Assembly: GCA_022885665.1 (NCBI GenBank)
Contig: JAGQDJ010000053.1
Location: forward strand, 389,663-453,662
Source of the DNA: Triops longicaudatus
Lineage: Eukaryota > Arthropoda > Branchiopoda > Notostraca > Triopsidae
Length of the DNA stretch: 64,000 nt
Direction: 5' to 3'
The notes under the pieces: model-generated
Told to the model about the DNA's origin: nothing
Databases searched by the model: none
What the model saw: the letters and a program-made list of their open reading frames with translations, nothing else
In this document: positions 33,590 to 43,845 of the stretch, piece by piece
How positions within the stretch are numbered: the first letter of the stretch is position 1
Layout of the letters: each line of letters opens with the position of its first letter
Position numbers and translations under genes: made by a program

Positions 33590-33662
33590 GCCCCCGTGGC
33601 CTAACGGATAAGGCATCGGCCTCCTAAGCCGGGGATTGCGGGTTCGAGTCCCGCCGGGGGTA
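33590..33662 (+). tRNA. tRNA-Arg (CCT), copy 1
   Basis: 73-base cloverleaf without intron. The acceptor stem GCCCCCG pairs with CGGGGGT (G-T at the end). The anticodon stem TCGGC/GCCGG closes the loop CTCCTAA with anticodon CCT at 33623-33625. The T arm is GCGGG-TTCGAGT-CCCGC. A short T run (TTTT) follows a few bases after the 3' end, suitable for Pol III termination. CCA is not encoded. Confidence 0.95.
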
Positions 33663-33795
33663 CGCTTTTGTCGCCTTCTTTTTTCATTCAACGGTATAGT
33701 GATAATCGTCTTCTGTCTGTTGTCAACACAGCTGTTGGGAATGTCGGTAATTATATTTTCGTGGCAGAAATTTATTCAATTTCCTTAGTCGCGTA

Positions 33796-33868
33796 GCCCC
33801 CGTGGCCTAACGGATAAGGCATCGGCCTCCTAAGCCGGGGATTGCGGGTTCGAGTCCCGCCGGGGGTA
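33796..33868 (+). tRNA. tRNA-Arg (CCT), copy 2
   Basis: Identical in all 73 bases to the copy at 33590, 133 bp downstream, with unrelated flanks. A run of eight T follows within ten bases. Identity of gene bodies with diverged flanks fits concerted evolution or selection on both copies. Confidence 0.95.
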
Positions 33869-34872
33869 GTGTACATTTTTTTTAAACTTTTCACTAGCTT
33901 CACGGCTTTTGAACAAATTTTCCTAACCAAAAGTCATGTGATAATTTGTTAAATTAACAGTTGAACACATCTGTGCATTAGAATACAAGGTTGCACGCGC
34001 TCAACTGTTTAGTACCTCAAATTAACACATTAAATAGTTAGATAGCCATTCGTGAAGTTAACTTTAACTGTGGAACTTTTAGTAGAAGGTTAGACGTTTA
34101 GGTTAGAAGATTAGGTCCTCTAATGCACAAATTTTCTTAATTTTTTATAGCATTGTTCAGTCTTTTACTGTGCCATTTTGTTTTACGAGTTTACTCCAAG
34201 CGGTGGGTGCGTCAAGTTTGTCAGTCGAGCTCTTAAAACCTGTCACATCTGATGAAAGGTATCAAAACAGTTTCCGATAGAGCTGTTTTTCCGATAGAGC
34301 TGCTTTTCGCTATTTAGTCTAATATTTTATAATAGGTTAAGGATGTCGTATGACAAAGGTAATCAGATTAAGACAAAACCTTTCCGCACTCCTATTCGTT
34401 TTTTTTTTTGGCAAAGGTTGTGTCAGTGTGTACACATTTTTTCCCATGTATTTATATGTGTACTTTATGTCTTGGTGAAGAATGGGTAAAATGGATTCTC
34501 AGAAAAGGCTTCGATTAAATGTCGTGGTAATACTGCTGAAGACGATAAAAATTTGTCTACCGCGTTTTCGATCGCCTTAAAATTCAAGTTAGCACACAAT
34601 GAATATTTTGAAAACACGCAGTGTTTTGAATATCAGCATTTCTTCTCAAATTTCATCATTTTTGATGCTAGGTGAATGGCATTGAATTTAATTACCGCGT
34701 GTTAATTAATGCTCGTCTATTTATTAAACTATTGTGTTTCTAAATTGCAATTTCTATACCTGGAAGTATCATAACACACATGGAATGTATAAGTTCGAAT
34801 TGAAATACATTTAATATATATTTGTTAGTCTGATGAGGCCCCTTTTTGTTGCAATATCTGACTCGTCGTATC
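33869..34872. other. Intergenic, 1 kb
   Basis: AT-rich and without supportable genes. TTTATT at 34720-34725 (AATAAA on the minus strand) may end gene A. Confidence 0.4.
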
Positions 34873-36281
34873 TTAATAATAATTGTCTCCGTAATCAGCT
34901 CCGTCGTCTCCTCCGTAGTAATCTTCAGTAGTTTGTTTCGTAGTCGTTGCAGGATCAGCGGGCTTTCTTGTAGTACTGCTAGAAGTGGTGTCAGTCGGAG
35001 GCTTTTGAGTTGTGTTATTGCCAGTTGGAATTGTTTGTCCATCTAAAGGAATAATCTGATTGAATGAATTCATAAACGGTTTTTATTGTTACAGCAAAAA
35101 CTACGTAAAATATTTGGGGCTCCGCGTACACTCAAGGTGTTGAAAGTACGCTTAACTTCCACGTGTTGAGATACAGCCGTCAGCATAAGCCTTTAAACCC
35201 TGGCTTGAGGAGCCTGTTTCTGAACAAGCGACTACGACTTTAAAACGCGATTTAAGGTAATAATGTGTGATCTCTTGTGTATCATACCGTACTAAACGTG
35301 GAATTAACATAAGGCGTAATAGAGACGCAATTATGAAGCCTGAAATTACTTTAATGGTGAGTAGACTGTTAAAAATTACATATACATTGTCCATGAAAAA
35401 TCTATACATGGCTAATAAAAGAATCTATTTTGGTGTAAGATCAGTTTTCTATTGAGTAGAAAATTTCATGAGCTTTTTTTAATAGGTTTAACAATTCTAA
35501 TAAATGTCGTTGATTAGTAAAGCGATCTGTGCTTATTTGCATAGAGCGATAACACATTGTACAACGTGGCATTCTGATCCGTTACTTAGCTATGCCTCTC
35601 GTGGATGAAATGATTACGTTCATGATTTTCTAGTCAATTTTCCAAACCTTGTTTTCTGGCAAGCTCTGTTGGTTAATTATGAGAAGGCTGCTTAAGCAAA
35701 GCCAGAGCGCGCACAGTAATTTCATGACGTGTATAAATGAGATCATGGGAAAAAGTTTCGACACTCATAGAAGTGCAATATTAAAAATAGACTCACCTTT
35801 TGTTGGTTCGGGTACTTGCGTCGAATTGTTACAATTACATTTCTGCGCTTTGCAATTCTTTTTACCGCTCCCTCCCTTGCCATTTTTACCTTTCCCTCCC
35901 TTTGGGTTCTTTTTGCCTTTGTGTTTCTTGGACCCTTTAGTTTGCGCGTCTATTAGCTCTTGAATAATTTTCTTGATATTTTGCGCATCGGCCTGTGAAC
36001 CTCCGGTACCAAGGGAGGAGTTAAAGTGTATAACGTAGTAAATATCCTTGTCATTCCTGACCGTAATATAGCGTAGGTCACCGAAAGAGCCTTCGTCTAT
36101 CTGACTCACATGACTCGGCGTTAACTCTTGGCCCGTCTTGTCCATGAGCAGGTTTTGCTAAGGATGGTGCAGTAATTTAACTTTAGTGTATCGAATAGCT
36201 TCAACGGTGGAGGCTTACTTGAATTTTTGCACTGCTGCAGTAAAGTACGCAAGTGTATAACACTAAAAAATGTAAGAACAT
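34873..36281 (-). CDS. Secreted KCxC/DYY-family protein A (unrecognised)
   Basis: Three exons: 36281-36219, 36157-35797, 35042-34873 (TAA). In frame, 197 residues. Exon 1 is exactly a signal peptide (MFLHFLVLYTCVLYCSSAKI) ending in phase 0. Exon 2 begins with a mixed part containing a possible small fold (LRYITVRNDKDIYYVIHFN) and an amphipathic helix (NIKKIIQELIDAQTK). It then becomes very basic and glycine-rich (KKHKGKK, KGGKGKNGKGG) and ends with the cysteine motif CKAQKCNCN and a phase-1 donor. Exon 3 is Thr-rich (TTTKQTT) and ends in an acidic tyrosine tail, TTEDYYGGDDGADYGDNYY. I recognise no known family. The layout matches genes B, C and D. Secretion is well supported; function is unknown. 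A 754-bp intron lies between exons 2 and 3. Confidence 0.8.
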
Positions 36282-36753
36282 CGTAACTGGTGTACTGTTT
36301 GCTCGTGAATGTGGTGGAAACTGAAACGACAGATTTGTTTGGTAAATCGCCGTCCGAACACTTGCTTTGCGTGTGGAGCAGTACGTTGCTGGACGTTGAA
36401 ATAAACTGTGACGTTGTGTAGTAGAGCTGTAATTAACCCATTTTTTTCAGTGAGTCAAAACTTTTCAAGTGCCTCTCCGAAATGCACAGTTAAATTTATT
36501 TTATTCATTTTCAGCATGGTAACCGCATAAGTGGTTAAACCAGTTCAAGCCCACCGTGTGAATAGGATTGATTCTAATTTAGTTGATTTCTGCCTAGTTC
36601 CCAGCTATCAAATTAGGTTTAATTAGACTACCAAATTTACAACTGTTAAATAAACATACATGGAGTTCAGCTTTTATGTAATGAAATGAAGCAAGGCATA
36701 TTGACTTCGTGTCCATTTTTGTTATGATATGCAAAAATTTGTCATCATGTGTG
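36282..36753. other. Spacer between genes A and B
   Basis: 472 bp holding the promoter of gene A and the 3' flank of gene B. No clear TATA box or other feature. Confidence 0.35.
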
Positions 36754-37774
36754 CTAATCTTCACCGTCAGGATAGTCTGTCGTATCACCACCATCGTAGT
36801 AGTCCTCAGTAGTGCCTTGGTGAGTTGTCAGCCTTCTGGGCTTGGTGTTATGCGCTAATAATGCTGGAGAGTAGTTCTAAGACTAGTGGTGCAAGCACTA
36901 ATGGGGGTAGCAGTACTAGTATTTGATGGACCTGGAAATTAAGAAATTAGTTCATGACATGGATCCTCTGGTTACGAGAGCAGGAATTATTTTGATACAC
37001 GGGGAAATAAACAAGCGGAGCTACAACATCAAAGCTGACAAGAGTATAGGCTAAACGCAGACATCACAGATATTCAACATTCACGGAAAACGCTGTATGA
37101 AGCTTAACTTAACACAAAAACTGCTGTCATTTATTTGCACTACTACACGAGGATAGTCTGTTTTTTATTTGATAGTTGATTGGTTAGAACTAATATCATC
37201 CGTTCTACCAACCGTCTCTTCCAATGCATAACTGGGTAGGCTTCGTAGTCATTAAGCTTAGAAAGTAACTTAAAAACGCTCTGTTTGAGTAGTGCAAAAA
37301 CAAGAAAGAATGTTGCGTTCGACATAGGTATACGATTAAAATTCGTATGTGAATGAACTTTATTTGTATTGTGCACAATGGTGGTCAAATAGCTAGTCAA
37401 TTTACCTGCAGTTGTCGAACAGTTGCAGTTACACTTCCCAGGCTTACATTTCTTCCGCTTGCTTACAACCTTTACTGCGCTACGCTTGGAATTCTTCGGA
37501 TATGAAATTTCGTCTCTCGTGGCAGGGTAGGCAACATTGTCTTGAAGATTCATGCGATAGTCTCCATTGCTTATTGGAGGGTTCGCTGAGGGAACGTCGT
37601 CAGTTTTACGCACAGAGTTTAAGGCGACGTTTTTTGCTCGTTAATCGCTACATGATTCTGGTGAGGAATGTCTGTTAGAAGGCGTTTCTGTAAAATTCAC
37701 ATTTCAAGTACTTGGACATATGCAGCAGCGAAGCCTAGTACACAAATGAAACAAAGGTAGGGTATGAGCTTCAT
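36754..37774 (-). pseudogene. Secreted KCxC/DYY-family gene B, broken by a 1-base shift or an assembly error
   Basis: Exons 37774-37712, 37687-37406 and 36854-36754 (TAG) mirror gene A. The 21-codon signal-peptide exon (MKLIPYLCFICVLGFAAA) ends in phase 0. Exon 2 ends with the basic cysteine motif KKCKPGKCNCNCS and a phase-1 donor. The last exon carries TTEDYYDGGDTTDYPDGED. The frame is intact except inside exon 2. The reading entering from exon 1 stops shortly after a run of six A (37630-37635 on the plus strand as T), while the family-like reading (NSVRKTDDVPSANPP onward) starts one base off. Exon 2 is 282 bases where 3n+1 is needed. Either this copy is a young pseudogene or one base of the homopolymer was lost in sequencing. 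All splice sites look functional. Confidence 0.65.
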
Positions 37775-38555
37775 CTCTAGTGCTGGTTTTTCTTTGGTCG
37801 CGAATGCGTGATTAAGGAGGGCACGAAGGGTCTATATGGTAGATGGGCACTTCAACAGTTGCGTTGCCTCGAATAAAATAAGTTATTGCAAGTCAAGTAT
37901 GGTTTTCACCTGTATATAATTTGCGCAGTATTTGGGTCAACCCATAATCGCCGCGTTCTGCAAACATAAATAGACGATTCGTTTTAACGTATTTCGACAA
38001 CATAATCGGTGAAACTTTTTTTTCTGGTGTAAAGTTGTTTTCATTTTAAAAGCGCATTTATTTTGTTTTTCTGTGTATTTTCGTACACTCAGACTGCAGT
38101 TCAGGCATTCGTCAGCAAGTAACGTGGGATAATCAGTGTATGGTAGCGCAATTTTGCGATCGTGAAATAGTATTTTTTTGTGTCGATCATCGGAAGTATA
38201 GCCTACTAATAATTTTGGGGATTTTACGTAAAATAAATAGTTAAGTGTATTTTAAAGTCCCTCCAGAATAATTTCTAGAAAGAACCAATGCATGAAAACG
38301 TTTCCTTTGACTCTTAGTACACTGAAAAAAATAATAATCAGGTAGAAAACACCCATTCTGGCTTTCACGATTTTCGCGGATTAATTTTGACCAACAAGTG
38401 TTTCAACTTCTTTTATAAAGACAATGAATTATCATTGTAAGAATGTTTCAGCATTTTACAAGCGAATTTCATAATCACTTGGGAGAAAATTGAAATTAAT
38501 CCCGAAAATCTTCGGAACCAGAACGGTTGCCTTTTTTCGGTAATCCATTTTTGAC

Positions 38556-38870
38556 AGTGTAGAACCTCGACTTCGTTAACCTCTTTTTCAAAAATTCTCG
38601 TCGTTAACAATGGTTTTCACCTTTCTTTTGAAGCAGTTATTTATAGACAAATCCATCTAAGTCTCATTTACGTTCTTCCATTTAAGTCTCAAAAATTTAA
38701 GTTAAGTATGAAATACATTTTATTTTCCATTATTAGTCTCCACTGGAATTTTCTATAATATTCCTAATGCAAATAAGTGCGTCTAAATAATAGGCCCCGA
38801 CCTACATTAGTCTACGACTTGTCAACTACTCTCCAGTCGCGACTCGTTGACAAAACGAGAGTTCTACTGT
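38556..38870. mobile_element. Candidate degenerate pogo/Tc1-like MITE
   Basis: The left end CAGTGTAGAACCTCGACTTC and right end (reverse complement CAGTAGAACTCTCG) form an imperfect inverted repeat about 315 bp apart, with TA after the right end. No open frame relevant to transposition. Boundaries approximate. Confidence 0.35.
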
Positions 38871-39647
38871 AGTTTAATAAGATAAACCACATAAAATGCT
38901 CGACGCATAATCATTTTCTCTTTTCTTACTAAACTAAGCGTTAGCATCTTTTAATTATGTGAGTAGTTTTCAGATTTTTACAGTGAAACCCGCTTAATAA
39001 CAACACCCCGGGGGCCGACCAGTCGGCTTATCTTTGATCGGGTCTTGGGTCTATCTGAGTTGACTATTTGTGTCACGTAGAAATACTAATAGAGAAATAG
39101 TAATAATAATATCGTAATAAAAACTATATCTTATACGGTTGAAATTAAATATCGTATCAATAGTATTTCATAAAATAAAATTAAAAGAAAACATTTTCTT
39201 CTTCATCGCAAAATAGTGATTGTACGCTGTGTAGCAGCGTATTTTCAAAGTTGATGTTCAAAGTTGCCCCACAATGCGTGTAACTTTGAACGCAAACACA
39301 AAATTGCTCGAAAACAATAAGAAATAGCACTTTGGCAGAAAATCTCTCTTGGCGTCATTAGTAATGTAGTTTGCAACAAGGAAACATGTAATACATTGAA
39401 GCATAATATGTAATAGCTCATGAAATTTCCTTAGCTAGCGATCAAGTTGGCGTGGGTGTTCTCGATCTTTCGAGCGAGATTGCTATGCTGAACATAATGT
39501 TCATGCAAATTTGCTCCCCTATTATATAAATGTGATAGTTCATAATTGTTTTTTTATATACCAAATTTCTCGAAATTATTTATCACTAAATGTATAAAAA
39601 TTAACGTAATCATAACTTTAGTTTACCTGTCATGTGGTGCCGTACCC

Positions 39648-40530
39648 AGGGTTTTGGTTCCGGGGTGACGGGAGGGGGGGGGGGAGGTTCAGCATTTGGA
39701 TCAAGGTGTGGTAAAAAACGCTAGTCTACATTTGGTGAATATACTCTAGGCACTAACATAGTAAAGGGTTACACAGTGTTAAAATTTTCTGCCTGCTTTC
39801 TCGGTGCCGTGAGTACATTCAGGTTTAAGGCCAGAATAGAAATGGGCGCGTTCGTAAACCTAACTACCGGTGCAAATGCAGTTCAAAAATCGTCCCGACT
39901 GTTTAAAAAGCGCTTAGTTTAAACCTATTGCTTTAAGCACAACACAAATACACTACAGACTATATCGTTCTACCGAGGCTGCTCCACGAGGAGGCAGTCT
40001 TTTTTGCAACCAATACATAGGTGTTGTATACTATAGAGGTTCAACACTACATACTATAAAATACCTATGGATATCAAGTGTTTCGCTATGTTATGGGTAC
40101 GTATCTATAATAAAATCTACCTTGAACTTATAAGTAAACTTTCCTAAGCCTGTTCTACACGTATTGAACTAACCTAGCCTTACTTAACCTCATGTAACTA
40201 ACACAGCCTTTTTAATAACTTCCCCATAGTCCGTATTCGTACGTTTGAAGGAAGTTTTGCTATGTTTAGTTAGATTAGGTTGCGAAAAAGGATCAGAGGG
40301 TTTGCGGAAGGGTTGTTGAACCCAAAAACTACTAAGACTTGAACTAAATTCTAGTAAAAGCAATCTGGCTTCAATTTGGGCGATTTGGCGCAAAAAAATT
40401 GTTAACGCGCTTCAGAATGCTTGTCTTTCTCTGTAAAATCAGTGCAAACGGGCGCTTAGTCAAGGGGTTAGCCCGCTCCCCAAATTTTTATTTTATAATG
40501 ATGAACATAGGTGAAAACCAAATGTTCTAT
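39648..40530. repeat. GCCGTACCCAGG repeat family, partial copies
   Basis: At 39649 a segment GCCGTACCCAGGGTTTTGG followed by a G-rich run matches the reverse complement of the right end of the 40566-40735 copy. At about 40485-40515, AAATTTTTATTTTATAATG with GAACATAGG matches the interior of that copy in direct orientation. I cannot tell whether these are two fragments or one rearranged element. Confidence 0.35.
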
Positions 40531-40565
40531 AAAATTGCATCTTGAACAAAAAATTCACAATCAAC

Positions 40566-40735
40566 GCCATACCCAGGGGGAGGGGGGAGAGGGTTGCCCC
40601 ACCCCCACGAAATTTTTATTTATAATGGGGAAGATAGGATAAACCTCACGTATCCCAAAAAATTACATACAAAACTATCCCTCACCCTCCAAAACCCCTT
40701 CCGAACCAAAATCCTGAGTACGGCCCCGATTCAGA
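40566..40735. mobile_element. GCCRTACYCAGG-ended repeat, best copy
   Basis: Left end GCCATACCCAGGGGG and right end CCTGAGTACGGCCCC form an imperfect terminal inverted repeat about 170 bp apart. Between them are a C-rich block and AAATTTTTATTTATAATGGGG. No coding capacity and no clear target duplication. Related segments occur at 21355, 39649, 40485 and 62195. Confidence 0.45.
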
Positions 40736-41250
40736 TCTTTCTATGTTGTGTTAAAAACTATTATACTTCTACAATATTATCCAGAAAACGTGATTTTTCT
40801 ATAGAGGAAAACGTTTCAGATAGGGGTTTAAAACCCCATATCCTCTGGGTTGCGGGGGCGCTCTTATGCAAATTAATGCGCTTTTGTCAAACAATTAAAA
40901 AAATAATTAGGAAATGTTAATTTATAGATTTTTTTCGAGGTTACAGTTCTTTTGATAATTCAGTGAGTAAAATTTTTCGCAAAAAATCGAAGTAAATTGG
41001 CAGCAATGTAGTAACTTTTCACTGCCATTAAAATGCTTACATTTGTACAGAAGATGGACATTTCCGTGTCTTGTGTTTCCGTCTCTGTACACCCAATATG
41101 TCGACCCTAATTTACTTATTTTTTCTCAGTAGCTTTTTATTTGTGTTAGAATTAAAGGACATTGTGACATTGTATTGTAAATTTGGCATAGTAAAAAGTG
41201 TAGAAGGAATGCTTGTCAAGTACGCATTAGGTACTGTATTTAGTCGATTT

Positions 41251-43204
41251 TCAAAACGTGTTTGCCTTTGTATCTAGGACATTTACAGCTTTTTCGTTAA
41301 CTCTACCTATGTTATTCTTTTCAAATTTGCTGCGAAGTATCTTATGCGCAGATATTGGTTTAAGTTTCCTTGAATGTCTGTCATAATCCAAGTAATAGTA
41401 GTAGTAGTCAGCGTTGTCTTGGTCGTAAGCTTGGTCGGTGTCAACGTCAAGGTTGTTATTTTCATTATAATAATCGCCAGCATAATCGTCTTCGTAGTAA
41501 TCATCAGGGTAGTTCGTTCCGTTATAGTTGACAAGATTTCCGTTTTCGTAGTCTTCTTGGAAATACGTGTTGTTATCGCTGTAAAATGGGTAGAAGTAGT
41601 AGTCATAATAATCAGGTGTAGTTGTTCCAGACTTCGCGGTTGTGTAGTCTTCCGTTGGCTTGGATGGTTCTTCTATAAAAATAGCAAATGAGAAAATAGA
41701 GAATTTTATTTAAGTAATAGCAATCTTTCAACCGCGTCGTTCTGCTGACAATTTCCTGGTCCTATTTGATCCAAGGAATTCAAACTTCCAATAAACTGGA
41801 TTCAGACCGAAAGATCCGTATCAAGTTGTAAAATTAAACGACTTCTTTTGCGCAATTAGTAAGTTGATATGCTAAGATTTATTAATGTGGCATGGTATTG
41901 CTTGTCTGCCAGAATCAGTGATAGAGTTTTTTTTTTTTGTTCATTAGTATTGGCCAATGTAGAAATATTGTAAAGATGATATTACTTGTCAAAAAGTCAT
42001 CGCCTGTTGAGGTAATAACGTCATATGCGACGGTTTCGGTGTTTTCTGTAGAGGCTGACTTATTATATGTTGAGATGTTGTCGTCAGTTGAAATTATGCT
42101 TTTCATCGTAACATTATGCAATGATATAGAAGAATCGTCCGTTGAGGTGAATGCGGTTAGTGAAACTGACTTGTTTGCCGAATCGCTGTCAACTGTTGAA
42201 GGTCAGTTTTTAAATATGCTCCGAATAACGTAATAATCTGATTTTATGAAGCTAATATACTTGAAAATATTGGTCCATCCGTTGGTAAACTGGTGTCCGG
42301 TAGAATTGAGACTGGATCGATTGAACCTCGATACTGAACGGTAGTACCAGAGTTTGATAAGGTTGGGTCTCCCGCAGGTCCAGCAGGCAATGCAGTTATC
42401 GTGGATGACGTGTGCTTCAGTTTTTCGGCAATCTGGATTTGAGGAGTAGTTTTCGTCAGCTTCCGGAGCCAAGATCTTTTAATGTATTTACGGCGCCCTT
42501 GTCGTCTGACTTGATTTTGGTCGTCCTGTAGCGTAAGTTCTGTTTGAAGGGATTTCGAAATTTTGGGAGACGGAATATTTCGTTGGCGCTTACTGTTTCT
42601 CCTGAAAAATTGCGTGAAGTTTGCTGCTTGATGAGGAAGTTGAAGTTTTAGCAGAGAAAGACCAGCTGTTTAATAATCAAATATGAGTATCTAGCTTGGA
42701 CCTTTTATTGCTGCTATTTTTTAGGTAAACTTTTCTGAAAGCAAATAAACTGAAGTCAACTAAAAAATTCCAAGAAAATCCCATAAAACCTATGGATGCA
42801 ATCTGCTTCCTTACTGACTTAATTAGAGACTGTTCAGTGATCGAAAGTGTTGAAACGGTTGAGGGGTCTTAGGGGTGCAACTGCGTTTTAAGTTCGTAAG
42901 CCTACCGTTTTCGCTGCCGCCGTCATTCTTCTTGACTGGTGGATTATACTTGTTAGATCGTACTTGTTTCTTAATATGCTGAGGGATTCCAATGATTCGA
43001 TGGCCTCCTCTCTGCTGGATTTTGTTATCTATGCCATGCGCTGTTAGGTTTCTTGCTGGTAGCCGATTCTGTATAAAAAGAATTGAAAATTAGAGCTAAT
43101 TGTTGAAATGTTAACGGATTGTTTACATTTAAAGCAGCAAGACACCGAAAGTCACAAAACACAGCCAAAGGCAAAAGACGCCACAAAATACCGGACAACT
43201 TCAT
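41251..43204 (-). CDS. Secreted DYY-family protein C with long Tyr/Asp/Asn-rich tail (unrecognised)
   Basis: Six exons: 43204-43127, 43068-42906, 42601-42492, 42432-42261, 42192-41986, 41672-41251 (TGA). In frame, 383 residues. Exon 1 is a signal peptide (MKLSGILWRLLPLAVFC) in phase 0. Then come a basic segment (HGIDNKIQQRGGHRIIG, IKKQVRSNKYNPPVKK), a Ser/Thr/Pro-rich middle (TSSTITALPAGPAGDPT; STDDSSISLHN; TSTGDDFLT), and a last exon starting KPTEDYTTAKSGTTT. It continues into a strongly acidic tyrosine-rich stretch (DYYDYYFYPFY, DDYYEDDYAGDYYNE, DNADYYYYY) and ends in a basic tail. The short intron 42433-42491 (GTAAAT...CAG, 59 bp) was inferred because reading through meets a stop. No cysteine motif of the KCNC type. 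Relation to A, B and D rests on exon layout and the TEDY/DYY region. Confidence 0.72.
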
Positions 43205-43845
43205 TTCAAGTCTAGCCCGTGTCCCTCAATGTATGGCTTTGTCAAAGCAATTTGGCTTTTTAAATTATTGAAGAGCAATAAACACATGGTGGCGTGAGCT
43301 GACATGTCCAGATCTATCGACACTTCACCAGATCTTTGTCCCAGCTGGAGCGTTACCTGTAAAGCAGACAATTGTCGTTCACTTGTGTTAAATTCTTCGT
43401 GTTTGCAGGTATGTGCAGCTGGTTGCCGCCTGCACGGAAGCGACAAACAGATCATGTAAAGGGTTGACTCACAAATTAAACTAGCTAACGTCGTTTGCGT
43501 CTGCGTAGCTTTCATAATTGGGGAATGTTGTGATTGGATTCCTTTCAGATAAATTTTGGTCTTATTTTATGACGTATGAACACGGTTTTCCTTGGAGTCC
43601 TTTCATAATGTGTATTCGCTACAGCATAGCTGCAGCTTCTTAGAATTTCGAAGCAATATTTACATAACTGCTATTGGCGGACTTCACTAATACATTAAAC
43701 CCAAATAGATTAAAATTCTGGAAGTATTTTTCACACATATCGTTTTTACCATAGTTGTATTACTGTTCATTTGACTTTTGACAAAATGAACAGCTCATAT
43801 TTGTCAGTGAAAATTGACAGTTTTCTGTCAACAAGGCTTAAATTG
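43205..43845. other. Spacer between gene C and SEFIR receptor
   Basis: 641 bp with the 5' flank of gene C and the 3' flank of the receptor gene. No other feature supported. Confidence 0.35.

Larger units (their letters stand above)
37775..41250. other. 3.5-kb repeat-bearing intergenic region
   Basis: No gene supported. It holds several degenerate transposon pieces listed separately, a fragment at about 38988-39015 with a CAGTGAAACCCGCTTA end like the element at 50095, and AT-rich filler. Open frames here (for example 40594-40920) lie in repeats. Confidence 0.45.

Noticed and set aside
36754..36940. Apparent stop codons in the last exon of gene B
   Set aside because: First read as a second lesion when the exon was started at the acceptor near 36939. 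Using the acceptor at 36855 (ATTATTAG) gives the right phase and an intact TTEDYY tail, so no lesion is needed here.
40594..40920. 108-codon frame on the plus strand
   Set aside because: It overlaps the GCCRTACYCAGG repeat and AT-rich filler; no coding features.
42433..42491. Stop codon within gene C
   Set aside because: A 59-bp GTAAAT...CAG intron removes it and both sides stay in phase, so gene C is treated as intact.
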